From: Nematopogon swammerdamellus
Taxonomy: Eukaryota; Arthropoda; Insecta; Lepidoptera; Adelidae
Reading direction: 5' to 3'
Length of the DNA: 64,000 nucleotides
Assembly: GCA_946902875.1 (NCBI GenBank)
Contig: OX336353.1
Coordinates: 21,279,151 to 21,343,150 of the forward strand
Under the pieces are notes generated by a model. The model was not told where the DNA came from. It made no database searches and worked only from the letters and a program-made list of their open reading frames with translations. The position numbers were made by a program, and so were the translations under genes. Shown here in pieces: positions 12,319 through 23,624 of this stretch (position 1 is the stretch's first letter; every line of letters starts with the position of its first letter).

Positions 12319-12986
12319 CAGATTAAATACAAGTAGTAAATAGTAAATAAGTCAATAAATAATGTCTATTAAGTAGGCGGCCGGATCGCGTCAGGTAAAA
12401 ATTAACCGACTGTGTTAGATCACATTCGCGAAGTTCAAATGCTTTAATTTGATATCTTTTAATGTTAAAATTAACTAAAGATTTGCTGGGAGTTTCGAGA
12501 TACCTAAAGACACCTGGCGGCGAGACTTGCATCAAACATTATAATCGCGCACAGTTATGATCGGTAGATGATTGTGACACGTCGTCGTCGCTCGATCGGC
12601 CAGCGAGCGAACTTAGCGACCGATCTACCGTCGCCGATGCGCGGGGGGCCGTTACTTGCGGACACTGTTGCGTGCGGGACGTGCGCCTGCGCACGTCGCG
12701 TCGCTCACACACATGCGGATTGGCCGAGCGCGCACGCGCACACGTTTCCCGACGTACGTACTACTCGAGCAGGCTCACTGAGTAACGAGACGAGAGCTAT
12801 CTAGCTCCGGCCGGTCGAGCCGTGGGAACCCGCCGCGTGACAGCTTTCTGCAATCTCGGCCTTCCGCAGTCTAGATCACGCACTTAGATAGTTGCGTGCA
12901 AGCAGAAAACTGATTTGTAATCTTTGAATGGACGTGTGAGACTCTCTCCCTGGTTACTAGAGTCTGTCCACGCGGGTCGGAGCAAA
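12319..12986. other. no gene recognised
   Basis: AT-rich, then GC-rich sequence (12560-12830) with a CG-rich open frame that matches nothing known. Confidence 0.35.
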
Positions 12987-13658
12987 ACCTTGGTTTTGTC
13001 CCGGTTCATCCTTAGACCCTTCACCAAAGCTTGATAAATATGTGCGAGCGTGCTCTGAAGCTGAACTCAGCAAGTGGACAGAAGAACAAAGTCAACTGGC
13101 AGGCGAACGTGAAGCATCGCTGTAGAGTGGAGGGGCAGCCGGTGTGGTGAGTCTGCTCAATCACTGCCGGCCACTGAGGCCCGCACTCGCTTGGCGTGCG
13201 AGAAGGAAATGACTACGGAACCCTCTGTTCGCGAGTAACGTTCGCACTTAATTGCATATTTATACTACTAGCTACACAGTGCTGGCGCCGCCGCCGGCCA
13301 GGTCCGGCCGGGTCCGGCCGCCGCCGGCCAGGTCCGGCCGGGTCCGGCCGGCGGCGGCGCCAGCACTGTGTAGCTAGTAGTATAAATATGCAATTAAGTG
13401 CGAACGTTACTCGCGAACAGAGGGTTCCGTAGTCATTTCCTTCTCGCACGCCAAGCGAGTGCGGGCCTCAGTGGCCGGCAGTGATTGAGCAGACTCACCA
13501 CACCGGCTGCCCCTCCACTCTACAGCGATGCTTCACGTTCGCCTGCCAGTTGACTTTGTTCTTCTGTCCACTTGCTGAGTTCAGCTTCAGAGCACGCTCG
13601 CACATATTTATCAAGCTTTGGTGAAGGGTCTAAGGATGAACCGGGACAAAACCAAGGT
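12987..13658. repeat. 672-bp near-perfect inverted repeat (foldback)
   Basis: Arms 12987-13299 and 13346-13658 (313 bp each) are reverse complements as far as I can read. The 46-bp centre is not palindromic and contains two direct copies of GGCCAGGTCCGGCCGGGTCC. Outer arm ends carry an RTE reverse-transcriptase fragment (KGLRMNRDKTKV in the right arm), so transposon sequence is mirrored too. The nearly identical 78-codon frames on opposite strands at 13196-13432 and 13213-13449 follow from the symmetry. Confidence 0.9.
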
Positions 13659-13689
13659 CATGGCGTCCGAGGGTATGACGCGACTACAT

Positions 13690-14225
13690 ATAATAATATT
13701 TTTTTTATAGTAACCGCGACATGTGGGGCCGAGCCACCCATAAGGTGTCTAGCGACGCCCATGGCCATTCAGTCGCACGCGGGGGCTACGAATGCCATGC
13801 CGGCCTGACAGATGCCCACTCACGCCTCTCTTGAAGGACCCGAGACTACACTTGGAGGGAAATAATATGTGGGTAGGGAGAGCGTTCCAGCGTTTACCGG
13901 TTCTGTGGGTGAAGGATCTGCAGAACCGAATGGTATGCATCCGCGGTAAGTCCAGCGTATAGGGATGCAATCCATGCCCAGTGCGCATTGTACGGAGATG
14001 GAAAGGGGACAGCGGAATCGCGTTAAACAGCTCCTCCGAGCACTCCCCGTGGAATAAGCGGCAGAAAACACTTAGGGGGCCCGACATCACTCCGAAGTTA
14101 CAGTGGTTCTAGATCGCGGGACACGTCGGTGTCATGCACCAGTCGCACGGCTCGACGCTAGATCGAGTCCAATGGCGTAAGCTGGTATTTGGCTGAGCCA
14201 TCCCACAGGTGCGAGCAGAGACATA
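13690..14225 (-). mobile_element. R1-like LINE C-terminal region, degraded
   Basis: Minus-strand translation shows LCSHLWDGSAKYQL and DSIxRRAVRLV (14110-14225), then CRLFHGECSEELFNAIPL and HRTGKRWNALPTHILFP (13850-14070), ending SFKRGVSGHLSGRHGIRSP. This is the conserved C-terminal half of a common insect LINE protein, downstream of the RT core. Stops and frameshifts make it a pseudo-copy. A plus-strand copy of the same region lies at 21890-22885. Confidence 0.75.
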
Positions 14226-14329
14226 ACATGAGATGTATGTTATATCTCATTAGACGAGAGTTATTGACAGATAAATGATCTAACGGGAATGAATAATACG
14301 TATACTTCGTCCAAATTCCACGGTTTGGT

Positions 14330-14420
14330 GTACCGTGTGGGGCCGGTACTTAAAAAGAATAGCCCCACTGCATCTCTACCCATGCATGTCGTAAAAGGCG
14401 ACTAAGGGATAAGAACAAGA
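14330..14420 (+). repeat. GTACCGTGTGGGG module (SINE 5' module)
   Basis: GTACCGTGTGGGGCCGGTAC to GGCGACTAAGGGATAAG, the roughly 85-bp module that begins SINE A copies. Here it is followed by unrelated sequence (GGCGACAGGCTCGCCACC) instead of the SINE body. Confidence 0.65.
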
Positions 14421-14834
14421 TGCCGTGCTAAAGGGCGACAGGCTCGCCACCTCTCACCTTGGCACGGTACTTCCACCGAGTCATGCAGCAGGTGGGTTTT
14501 CGTGCCTTACTTGCTGCTTGATCGATTGAATCTTGTTCGAATACTGTGCGAAACGTGGTCGTCGGTGTTGTGCTGTAATTTACCAGAGTTCTTGCAGCAC
14601 AACACTGATTACTCTGCTTACCCCGTTTTTCGGGATTCAGCGTGTGTGATGTATGTATTGGTCAAAAAGGTCTGCCTAAGAAGGTCAAGAGACAAATGTA
14701 ACTGGATTGGCAGCCCTTCGGAAAGTATAAAATTGCAAGCCCGTATGTATCGGTCACTTTGACGCCTCCCTGAGCGCGGTTTCCCGAGGAGTAGTGTTTT
14801 GGTTATGTTAGGTCTTCCATTGTACTTAATTATG

Positions 14835-15046
14835 TGAACAGGCGTGCCGGCTGTTATCGCACCGCTAGTGTGTGGAGTGGGGAACTGCCAACGAGTGCGT
14901 TTCCCAATACGACGAACATGGGCAGTTTCAAACGTCGTATTAACAACCCAGCAACTCTCTGCAAAGAGCTGGATGGTATCTCACTGAGCTTGGTCACGCC
15001 TGGACACGCGAGGAGTTGGCTCTGTCGACTGCATCATTATTGATCC
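14835..15046 (+). mobile_element. LINE C-terminal tail
   Basis: The frame ends TNMGSFKRRINNPATLC and LCRLHHY before a stop at 15041. Its SFKRRIN block matches the tail seen at 43480-43965 (FKRRRINRLDSL). 5' truncated. Confidence 0.45.
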
Positions 15047-15204
15047 CTCGGCACCTCGGGACAGCCGCACACGCTGCTTTACATAAAAAAATCATACGCC
15101 GACACTAGACAGATGGCGTAGGTATTAAGTCTGTTTCCACGCATCACTCAGCCGACACGCGCCGACACTTACACAGCTTGGAGCAACTTCACACGCTCTG
15201 AAAA

Positions 15205-15365
15205 TATCCGAAGTGGCTAAGCTCAAGTGGCAGTGGACTGGGCACATCAGCAGAAGAGACGACGACCGATGGAGTAACCGAGTCATACACTGGCGGCCGT
15301 GGACAGAAGAACGGGGTATGGGAAGACCACCCGCCAGGTGGGACGACGACATCAAACAGACACAC
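15205..15365 (+). mobile_element. RTE C-terminal fragment
   Basis: AKLKWQWTGHISRRDDDRW, then WRPWTEERGMGRPPARWDDD, the terminal blocks of RTE reverse transcriptases, here more complete than at 9505-9800. Ends in a CACCGACACACCGACACA simple repeat. Confidence 0.7.
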
Positions 15366-16083
15366 CGGCACACCGACACACCGACACATAGACTCTTACG
15401 ATTATCTTTCCTATTAAATAATGTTTCACACATACAAGCAATATTTAATTATATTATTATTATTTGATAATAAAAGAAGAATTTCTATTAAAATTAAAGT
15501 ATCTTAAAAAAATCATTATAATAAAATAAACTTTAAATTAAAAATAATTATTACAAATAAATAAATAATTAAATAATTTGGATGTTATATCTCTTTAAAC
15601 CTTCGGTGCCGGCGGGGCGGCGCGGAGGCGGGGCGGCTCGGCGCTGCGGTGCGCGTCGTGTCTCGATACTTAACACAGCTTGGCTCGCTTGATGCCCACT
15701 AATACGATTAAGAGAGATTGTTGAGTTCGCTTAGCTGTGTTACAGGTTCCTACCTACCTACTATCATCACCGTGCGGCGGCGGAGCGCCGCTGCTCCGAG
15801 TAATTAGAATAATAATATCTTAGCTTAGGGACCCACTTTTTACCTTTATTGTCCATTTCAAACTCAACACGCAATCGCGACCCGACTTCGAACCCGTCCG
15901 CAAGACGAAAGTAATTTTATATGGTGGTAGACGTAAATAATTTATCAAACCTCTAACATCCTCTCCCTCCCTTACTAGGCGTTAGCCCTATATCTCTCTT
16001 CTATGCTAGTACATAGTCACAAGTTATATCGTTACAAGTGTCGTTTCCGTCTGTCAATGACTATACATTTGCGTTGAACTGTT
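15366..16083. other. AT-rich then mixed sequence, no gene recognised
   Basis: 15430-15590 is nearly pure A/T. A short GC-rich patch (15600-15660) follows, then unremarkable sequence. No coding or RNA feature could be supported. Confidence 0.4.
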
Positions 16084-16268
16084 AACTGTGACAGTGACAG
16101 GGAGTAGTGTGTGTGGGTGGAACTGTGACAGTGACAGGGAGTAGTGTGTGTGGGTGGAACTGTGACAGTGACAGGGAGTAGTGTGTGTGGGTGGAACTGT
16201 GACAGTGACAGGGAGTAGTGTGTGTGGGTGGAACTGTGACAGTGACAGGGAGTAGTGTGTGTGGGTGG
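16084..16268. repeat. 37-bp minisatellite, 5 copies
   Basis: Unit AACTGTGACAGTGACAGGG plus AGTAGTGTGTGTGGGTGG repeats at 16084, 16121, 16158, 16195 and 16232 with essentially no variation. Near-identity suggests recent expansion. Confidence 0.95.
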
Positions 16269-16724
16269 AACGACGGCAGATGGTATTAGTTGCGCTCGGT
16301 CGGACTGCGTAAGTGTCGCGCCGCAGTGCGCAGTCGTGATGAGTTCACCATTAGCGGCGACGCGATATCTCAGAGCAGCGCAAGTGTTGCACCTCTCTCC
16401 CGCCCGGCTCCGCGCTCCCCGCTCGCCCCTCACCTCCTGCCGCGCGGCGCACCACGACGCACTAAATTAGCAAGTTAAGTTGTACTGCGCCACTGCACAC
16501 CAATAAGGGACAATAGCTTCATTTATCGTATTGTCGGCCGGCCGAGCCGATAGTTCCGCTGCTCTGCGCGCGAGAGCGTGCAGAGAGCACGCTCCTGTCT
16601 CCTACCTACCTCTACTGTACCTACACATCCATCCGAGACACCGCGCCGGGACAGGACACGCAGCCCAGTACGGATCGGACGAGGGGGCGCCCCGGGGGTG
16701 ACTGCTCGCCTGCCTCAGCCCTTG
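16269..16724. other. GC-rich stretch, no gene recognised
   Basis: CpG-rich with several overlapping short frames on the plus strand; none resembles a known protein. Confidence 0.3.
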
Positions 16725-16975
16725 CCAAAAATTCACAGATTTCGTGCCTCACACGACTATCGAGCACATTGAAAATGAATCTACGGAATTCGAAAAAAAT
16801 ATTGTCGCTGAGCGACACGAGAAAGTCGGGATAAGGAAAACGTTAGTTGGGTTCTGATGATGGAGCCGGAAGGAAGCCATAGGAACTCCTAAACTACACA
16901 TGATAAATCCACCATATTTGGGCTCGTTAGATATAGGAATATAGGAATATAGGTTAGAAGATGCGTCGCAAAACC
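16725..16975 (+). repeat. dispersed repeat family copy (one 121-bp monomer)
   Basis: AAATTCACAGATTTCGTGCC, the TGTCGCT/AGCGACA hairpin, one GATGGAGCCGGAAGGAAGCC monomer and a GGTTAGAAGATGCGTCGC end, matching 670-1030. Confidence 0.75.
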
Positions 16976-17152
16976 CCCGACTCTAAAAAAGTCAAAAATA
17001 ATTTCCGTTTACTTTCTTAAAGGAGTCGTTGGACCGCTAAGTAATTCCCGCGCAGCTCTGCGTTTTTATATTTTATTTACTTAGCGGTCCTCCGACTCCT
17101 TTAAGAAAGTAAACGGAAATTATTTTTGACTTTTTTAGAGTCGGGGGTTTTT
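16976..17152. repeat. foldback (MITE-like) element
   Basis: AAAACCCCCGACTCTAAAAA with its extension to ACCGCTAAGTAA is mirrored at 17079-17152 around a GC-rich loop (CCGCGCAGCTCTGCG). Arms of about 70 bp. Downstream, 17370-17402 is a CAGA/CA microsatellite. Confidence 0.8.
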
Positions 17153-17449
17153 AAATTTGTAATTTAACTTTTATTTCAAGCTTTTAAAAAAAACCTCATG
17201 CATATCGGTCCACTTTTATTTGTTAATTTATTTTTAATTATTTTTTTTATTACTTCATTACTTCATTACTTGATTACTTGATTACAAACATAGTTAAGAA
17301 CCATCCCGATTAAACAAGCTTCCTAATAAAAAAACCGCATCCGTCCGATCCGTTTGGGAGCTACGATGCCACAGACAGACAGACACACACACACACACAC
17401 ACGTCAAACTTATAACACCCCTCCGTTTTTTTCGTCGGGGGTTGAAAAG

Positions 17450-17560
17450 AGATAGCTTGACATTATGTCTAACTAAAGTAACAAATTAATAAATATCAAA
17501 TATAAAAATATAATATAAGGATATAGAAAATAAGAATATAGGTTAGGTTAGGTTAGATAG
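17450..17560 (+). repeat. dispersed repeat family fragment with TTAGG-like run
   Basis: AGATAGCTTGACATTATGTC through AATATCAAATATAAAAAT to GGTTAGGTTAGGTTAG, the AT-rich body and end of the family at 500-1030 without the monomers. Confidence 0.6.
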
Positions 17561-17565
17561 AAGTA

Positions 17566-17706
17566 ATGTTTTGGAATATTATGATTCATTCATAACTCCA
17601 AAACATATTATAGTTGTTCGTGACTGAAACAAGAAATAATATATGATTATACTTTTATAATATTTACTTTCATTTCATTATCAATCATAATATTCCAAAA
17701 CATTAT
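17566..17706. repeat. short foldback element
   Basis: AATGTTTTGGAATATTATGA is mirrored by TCATAATATTCCAAAACATT at its right end, with an AT-rich middle. MITE-like, about 140 bp. Confidence 0.7.
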
Positions 17707-19142
17707 ATTTATATGTAAAAATCATAAACTTTAATGCTACTACTCAGATTAGTCCGCGCGCCGCACATACCTCCCGCGGTATTCAAAATTCCGCCGCATA
17801 AAGGATAAGCTACAGCCTAGACCGTGAGAGATAGCGAGATAGCTAAAATTCACGACACCAGGGCGATGTCGCACTTTTCCTTGAAATGGGTGCCCTACGA
17901 CCGCGATCGAAAAAACATTTTCAATTTTAAAACACACCTCCAGAAGACGTCGTAGCCGAAAAGAGCAGCGGCAAAAGAGGGCTGGCTGTGAGGCGAGGGG
18001 GGATGCGCGGTCAGGCCCAGCTAGATGACCAAGTGAGACGAGACGGACGACCGACTGATGAACGCAGATGTCACCTAGGACCGGAGCGACAAGTCGCTGT
18101 TAGTGACTTGAATGTTGTAACGCGTGATTAAGACGCATGACCGTTGTGTGTGTGTGAGGCGTGAATGTTGTGACACGAAATGTAATCCTGCAGGTTGTGT
18201 GTCGCTCCGCGGCCGTCGAGGGCGGCGCGGCGCCCCCTCACCCTGCCGCCGTCGCGACTTATCTAAATTCGATTCGATTTATGTAAATAATCAATGAAAG
18301 AAAATTGTTCAATGACACAATTTCAACAGAAATGAGTTTTCTGCGCCGGTTATACACATACGAGTATATTCAATGCACTGTGTGAATGCGCTTAGAATGC
18401 ATTTTCAATAAGTGCGGGGAGTGTGAGGCGGGGCGGGGCGGGGCGGGGCGTGGCGCGGCGGAGGCGGCGCGGCGGCGGCGCGGCGCGGCGGCGGCGCGGC
18501 GCGGTGCGCGCGCGTCGCGACCTGTGCGGCGCCCGTTCGTCACGTCACGCCCGTGTCTTTGCTTCCGGATTCATATTGAATGTTTTTATTGAATTTATTT
18601 ATTTTAGACATAATATTGTGTTTGTGCAAAAGACAGGAGCTCGCTCTCGCTCGCTCCCGCTGCGCTCGTCTCGCTTTTCGTTTGATACTAATATAAAAGC
18701 TCTGATCGGTTGTGACATATTGGGATGCATCACCAGCTTACTTTACTTATTTATTTATTGACTTATTAGGTTCTTAGATAGGTAGGAAACAATTTATAAG
18801 AAATATTAACTTACCAGTGGGTATCGTGAAATATAACTTTATTTCTACTCAATAACAGGCAAGAATACTGCTTTTAAACCAGTAGATGGATTGGGTCGGT
18901 CGTGACGTCCGTCGTCGTCCGTCCGCAAGACGGAGAGCAGCCGCACGCCGCACGAGCAGGCAGGAGTCACGTGACAGCGCGACGCGCAGGCGCCGCGCTA
19001 GTCTAGGCCGACCACGCATCCCCTCTGCTACTCTCGCTCGCTCGCCCTCCTGCCGCAGCGCTATATCTCGCGCTCTCTCGCACCGCGCTTTATCCCTTAG
19101 ACAATAATCCTGGTCTTCTGCCATGCGTCAGATCAGTGTTAT
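17707..19142. other. no gene recognised
   Basis: Includes a GC-rich low-complexity run (18420-18510, GGGGCGGGGCG then GGCGGCGCGG). Open frames here are compositional. 17860-17940 resembles the AACATTTTCAAT-type edge of the dispersed family. Confidence 0.35.
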
Positions 19143-20795
19143 AAAGTCAAAGTCAAAATCGTTTATTTCCCGTTGAGTGGGTTTATACAATTTTATATAA
19201 ATAAAATTGTTCCACTATGGGACACGTCAAAGATTTAAAAAATTGTATAAAATAATCCAAAATTAAAATGTCATTACAATAATAAAATAAAAGCAATATC
19301 GCACATAATTAATTAGTGGTAGATTCCAAATTTACACATCTTCAGTAGAACAAAGTCAAATTCACACATCTTCAGTAGACCAAAGTCAATCACACATACA
19401 CAGACATCCTCACACACACAGACCCGCACATAAATTAAATTATAATAGTAAATTGAATTAGAAATATTTAAATGAAATATAATTTAAAAATGTATGCTAT
19501 AAAATTCATTAATATTGTAAAGTGGATTAAGAGTTAAAATGTTTTTAATGTAGTTTTTAAATAAGTTAGGCGACAGTTGCCGTGTGTTCCAATTTATATG
19601 ATTAAATAATTTAATTTTTTCATAGTCATCGTGACGCTTGGTGCGTTCCAAACGACAGAGAGCCGATCGTAGGTCCGCTCTCTTTCTCGTAATATACGAG
19701 TGAGTCTGCGAGTGCGACGCATATAGCTCCTGTCGTTTGTGTACATACAACAAGCAGTCTAAAATGTATTGAGCCACCACAGTTAAAATTTTTGATCCTT
19801 TAAATAACGGCCGACAATGGGTTCTTCTTGGGACACCGTGTAACACCCGTAATGCGGCTTTTTGCTTCACGAGTACTCGGTTCACATCCACCGCATTTCC
19901 CCACACCAGCAGACCATATGACAATAAAGAGTGGAAATACCCGTAATATGCCAGTTACATCGTCTCCTCATTGGTGTATTTTTCTTCAGTTGTTTCAAAG
20001 CGTATAAACTAGAAGAAAGATTATTACAGAGTTTGTCTATATGACTGGTCCAACACAAGATAACGTCCAGTGTTATTCCTAGGAAGGTAACTTCTTTAGC
20101 ACTACAAAGAGCAGATGTTCGATTTCTTTTGGTACATGTAAAATGCATCAAGTGAGTTTTTAATTGGTTGAGTACTATTCCGTTTATTCCAAACCAATTA
20201 TCCGCTGTCTCTATAGTGTACTTGACAGATTCCTCCATTTTCGTAACAGTATCTGCTGGTATGAGATAGCTCGTATCATCAGCAAAAAGTATTGGCTTGC
20301 ATGTTTCCCCCATAAGACTAGGTAAGTCATTAATATATTTGGAACAAAAGTGGTCCCAGGACCGAACCTTGTGGGACACCAATACATGTTGGCCTGCATG
20401 TTGAACGTTTCCCATTGACCCAGACGGCTTGACTCCTATCAGATAAGGTGGATCGCATAAGTTGAAGAGCGAATTCACTAATGCTATACCACTCCAATTT
20501 TGCTAACAATATATCGTGCCTCACACAATCGAAAGCTTTGGATAGGTCACAAAAGATTCCTGCAGATTTTTTCGACCCATCCAAAGAATTCCAAACATTT
20601 TTAGTATACTCATAAACGGCTGCAGTAGTAGATTTACCCTTCCTAAATCCGAATTGATTGGCACTAAATAAGCCATTAACATCAAAGTAATTAGTGAGCC
20701 TCTTTGCAATAACCATTTCAAGTAGCTTCGAAAATGCCGGAAGTATATAAACTGGCCTATAGTTGTTTAAATCTTTGCGATCCCCTTTTTTTACC
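19143..20795 (-). mobile_element. Jockey/CR1-type LINE, RT core and 3' end (split copy)
   Basis: Reading right to left on the minus strand: RPVYILPAFSKLLE (about 20740), FGFRKGKSTTAAVYEY, FCDLSKAFDCVRHDIL, GVPQGSVLGPLLF (about 20350), the catalytic FADD (about 20290), then the thumb (CSAKEVTFLGITLDV), SYGLLVWGN, and a C-terminal tail ending about 19484. A 3' tail to 19143 ends in a GACTTTGACTTT-type motif. RT motifs are intact, but at least two frameshifts (near 20335 and 19920) separate them. The 5' continuation is not adjacent: it lies at 24298-24478, across 3.5 kb of inserted DNA. Catalytically dead. Confidence 0.85.
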
Positions 20796-21427
20796 CGACT
20801 ACGGCGAAGCCAAAAAAGGAAGGGTTATGAGTTTGGCGTGTATGTATGTATGTATGTATGTATGTATGTATGTGACTATCTATATTCCACTCTACAGCCT
20901 AAAGTACTGAGCCGATTTGAATAATTCTTGCGCCAGTGGATTTGTCTTATTCACGGGAGTGTCATAGGCTATATAACAATTTTCAAAATTCAAAAATGGC
21001 GGACGCACGGCCTCAAAATGTCAAATTAGTTTTTCAAAATATATTGAGTGGGGTATCAAATTAAAGGTAATTAAATTACGATTCCGAAAATATATACTTT
21101 GCTATCTATTAAACTTATGTGTACAGAGAAATAGAGCAAAATGTGTGGCGCATGTATGAATAGCGATTATTCGCGATGAAGCGTAGTCGCCCGCGCACCG
21201 CGCCGCGCCCCCCCGCGTACACGCGTTACGTTACGCGCGACGACACGCGACGACGCGACACGAAGAAGCGACATGGTATTGTTGGTAATATACCTACATA
21301 CTTACTCACTGATCTACCGCAAATTTTATATAGATATATAATATTATTATTAGATACAGTACTATGCTAAAATAAATTGGTATTAAATGTCCATGTACCT
21401 AGTGTAAGCATAATATGTAGCGTAGGT
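20796..21427. repeat. left part of nested insertion; TATG microsatellite
   Basis: Begins TTACCCGACTACGGCGAAGC at the LINE junction and has a TATG run at 20841-20870. The matching GTAGCCGGGTTTTAG edge is at the right end of the nest (24280-24297). No coding frame of note. Confidence 0.5.
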
Positions 21428-21849
21428 GTACCGTGTGGGGTCGGTACTTAAAAAGAATAGCCCCACTGCATCTCTCCCCGTCGCATGTCGTAAAAGTCGA
21501 CTAAGGGATCGTCAGCCTCGGCAGCTTAATGGTGCGGTCAGTTATTGGATGGATGACCGCCCGACTGTTGGAGGCTGACCGTGGTTCGGATACCACGTTA
21601 AACTGTAGGTCCCTTCCCTTCTTACCTTACTAGGTGGTAGGGTTTATCCCGGCCGGGTTGGTACCACCGCACTGAGCGAAACGTCGGTCGAAACGGCTAT
21701 GTAAATAGTTCGTGTTTTCCGTCCAGTTCAGTGTAGCCGGCGCGAAATGAAGGGAAGCACTGACATGGCACCCGGTGTTATGGGCTGACATCACGGATGT
21801 TGTAGGTGATGTAACCAACCGTGTAAAGTTACCATAAAAAAAAAAAAAA
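21428..21849 (+). mobile_element. SINE A, near full length, tRNA/5S-like head
   Basis: Order: GTACCGTGTGGGGTCGGTAC module; a GTCAGCCTCG...GGAGGCTGAC segment holding a 5S-rRNA-like block (TTGGATGGATGACCGC) and a B-box-like GGTTCGGATACC; core GGTGGTAGGGTTTATCCC and GGTTGGTACCACCGC; tail to a 14-base A-run. Best complete copy in the window. Non-coding, presumably made by RNA polymerase III and mobilised by a LINE. Confidence 0.85.
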
Positions 21850-21889
21850 GGTAGGTACATTAAATATACCTAATACCTACAATATTTTC

Positions 21890-22885
21890 GGATGCAAGTT
21901 ACCCTTCAGCTAAGCGGGATATTTTGGAAGAGAAGAACCGCCGATTGCGGAAAAGTATTCCCAATTTTCTGGGTGCAGTTTTAGCCCTAGACTCGATTAG
22001 TTGCCGAAAACCTACGTCTTTGGAAATGGCGGTGCCCAGGAGGTTCAGGTGCTTCCAGACAGGTATGACGCTGACTTAGAAACTGGCTTGGAAATCAAAA
22101 GGACCTTCAAATCGACCTTCGCAGATAATGCGCAGCACTGAGCCTTGCTAACGTTGAAGGCGTGGGCGTAGCATTCAGGGGGCAACATATCATTGTTATG
22201 CATACGAGAGTACGGAACACGGGTTCTACACCAGTTACCCTTCAACTAGGCGGGATGTGGATGAGAAGAGGCGAAGACTTGTGTCTGAACTTGAGCAAAC
22301 ACTCGGCTCTATTTCCGAATGGGCCGTAGCAAGTTGGTCAAGTTAAATACCACCAAGATACAAGTTTGCGCGATCAGTGCAAAGAGAGCGGCGTTCACAC
22401 CAGCTCCTTCCTACCAAGGCACGTCACTTAAATTTTGCGACCACCTCGGGGTCCTCCGAGTCGAATTTTCGCACGATCTAAACTTCCGGCGTGACATCGA
22501 GGGCAAGGCCGTATAAATCGCAGATTCGGTCCTGGCTTGGGGTACTGCTCGCACCTATGGGATGGCTCAGTCAAATACCAGCTGGCGCCTCTGGACTCGA
22601 TCCAGCGTCGAACCGTGCGAATAGTAGGTGACTCCCAAATGTCCCGCGATTTAAAACCACTGCAACTCCGTAGGAATACATAACTAAATCAGAGCCTGTT
22701 GAAATACAAACAGAGAGAAATATTTTCCCCCAAGTACAGTTTCGGGTCCTTCAACCTGGGCAGCTGTCAGGCCGGCATGGCATTCGTAGCCTCCGCATGC
22801 TACCGAATGTCCATGGGCATCGCTAGACACCTTATGGGTGGCTCGGCGCCACATGTCGCGCTTACTATAAAAATAATATCAGTAG
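21890..22885 (+). mobile_element. R1-like LINE C-terminal half, degraded
   Basis: Plus-strand blocks: LNTTKIQVCAISAKRAAF and LGVLRVEFSHDLNFRRDIEG (22340-22510), an SSVEPC block and a terminal SCQAGMAF tail before ATAAAAATAA. The same family as 13690-14225. At 22080-22200 a minus-strand frame reads AFNVSKAQCCALSAKVDLK, a different fragment of a related LINE, so this stretch is a mosaic. Many stops. Confidence 0.65.
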
Positions 22886-23237
22886 CTTTGACCTCGCCTT
22901 AGTGCCTTACCTGCTTCGAGTGAGTACATTATTCAACTATGTACAACCTGAAACCGCCCTCGGTCTTCGGCCTTGAACTGATTGGTTTACTTACTTCCCG
23001 AATCCGCTTCACCCCAGCCAGATATATTTACTTACATAGACAAAGAAAATCGTGTACTTACACAGCTCAGTCTTCGGTCTTGCTCTGACTGACTTTTCAT
23101 TTTACTTCAAGACTATACATCGTTCAACTATACATAATTTGTATATATATGTAGGTACTCACTCATGCGCTATTTGCAGAAAACTTTAGTTTCAAATAGA
23201 GATGACGACAAATAAACGGACGGATAGTATCAATTTT

Positions 23238-23546
23238 GTACCGTGTGGGGTCGGTCGGTACTTATATAAAAGAATAGCCCCACTGTATCTCTCCCCGTGT
23301 ATGTCGTAAAAGGCGACTAAGGGATATGACTTCCTTCTTATATTACTAGGTGGTAGGGTTTAACCCGCCCGTGTTGGTACCACCGCACCGCACTGAATGA
23401 AAGGTCGGTAGAAACGGCTATGTATTTAGTGTAGCCGGTACGACCGAAGGGAAGCACTGACGTGGCACCAAGTTCACCCGGTGTTATGGGCTGACATCAC
23501 GGATGTTGTAGCCTGTAGGTGATGTGTCAGATTCCATAAAAAAAAT
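23238..23546 (+). mobile_element. SINE A without the 5S-like segment
   Basis: GTACCGTGTGGGGTCGGT module, CGTAAAAGGCGACTAAGGGA, then directly TATTACTAGGTGGTAGGG core, GTTGGTACCACCGC and the 3' part to an A-run. Same short form as 9125-9449. Confidence 0.75.
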
Positions 23547-23624
23547 CAATATACGAGTTACATACAACATTTAAAGTATGCAAACAGTTTTAAAAAAATC
23601 CTAAAATAAAAATAAAAGTTATAA

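Noticed and set aside
13196..13449. Two nearly identical 78-codon proteins on opposite strands
   Set aside because: Mirror images created by the palindrome at 12987-13658.
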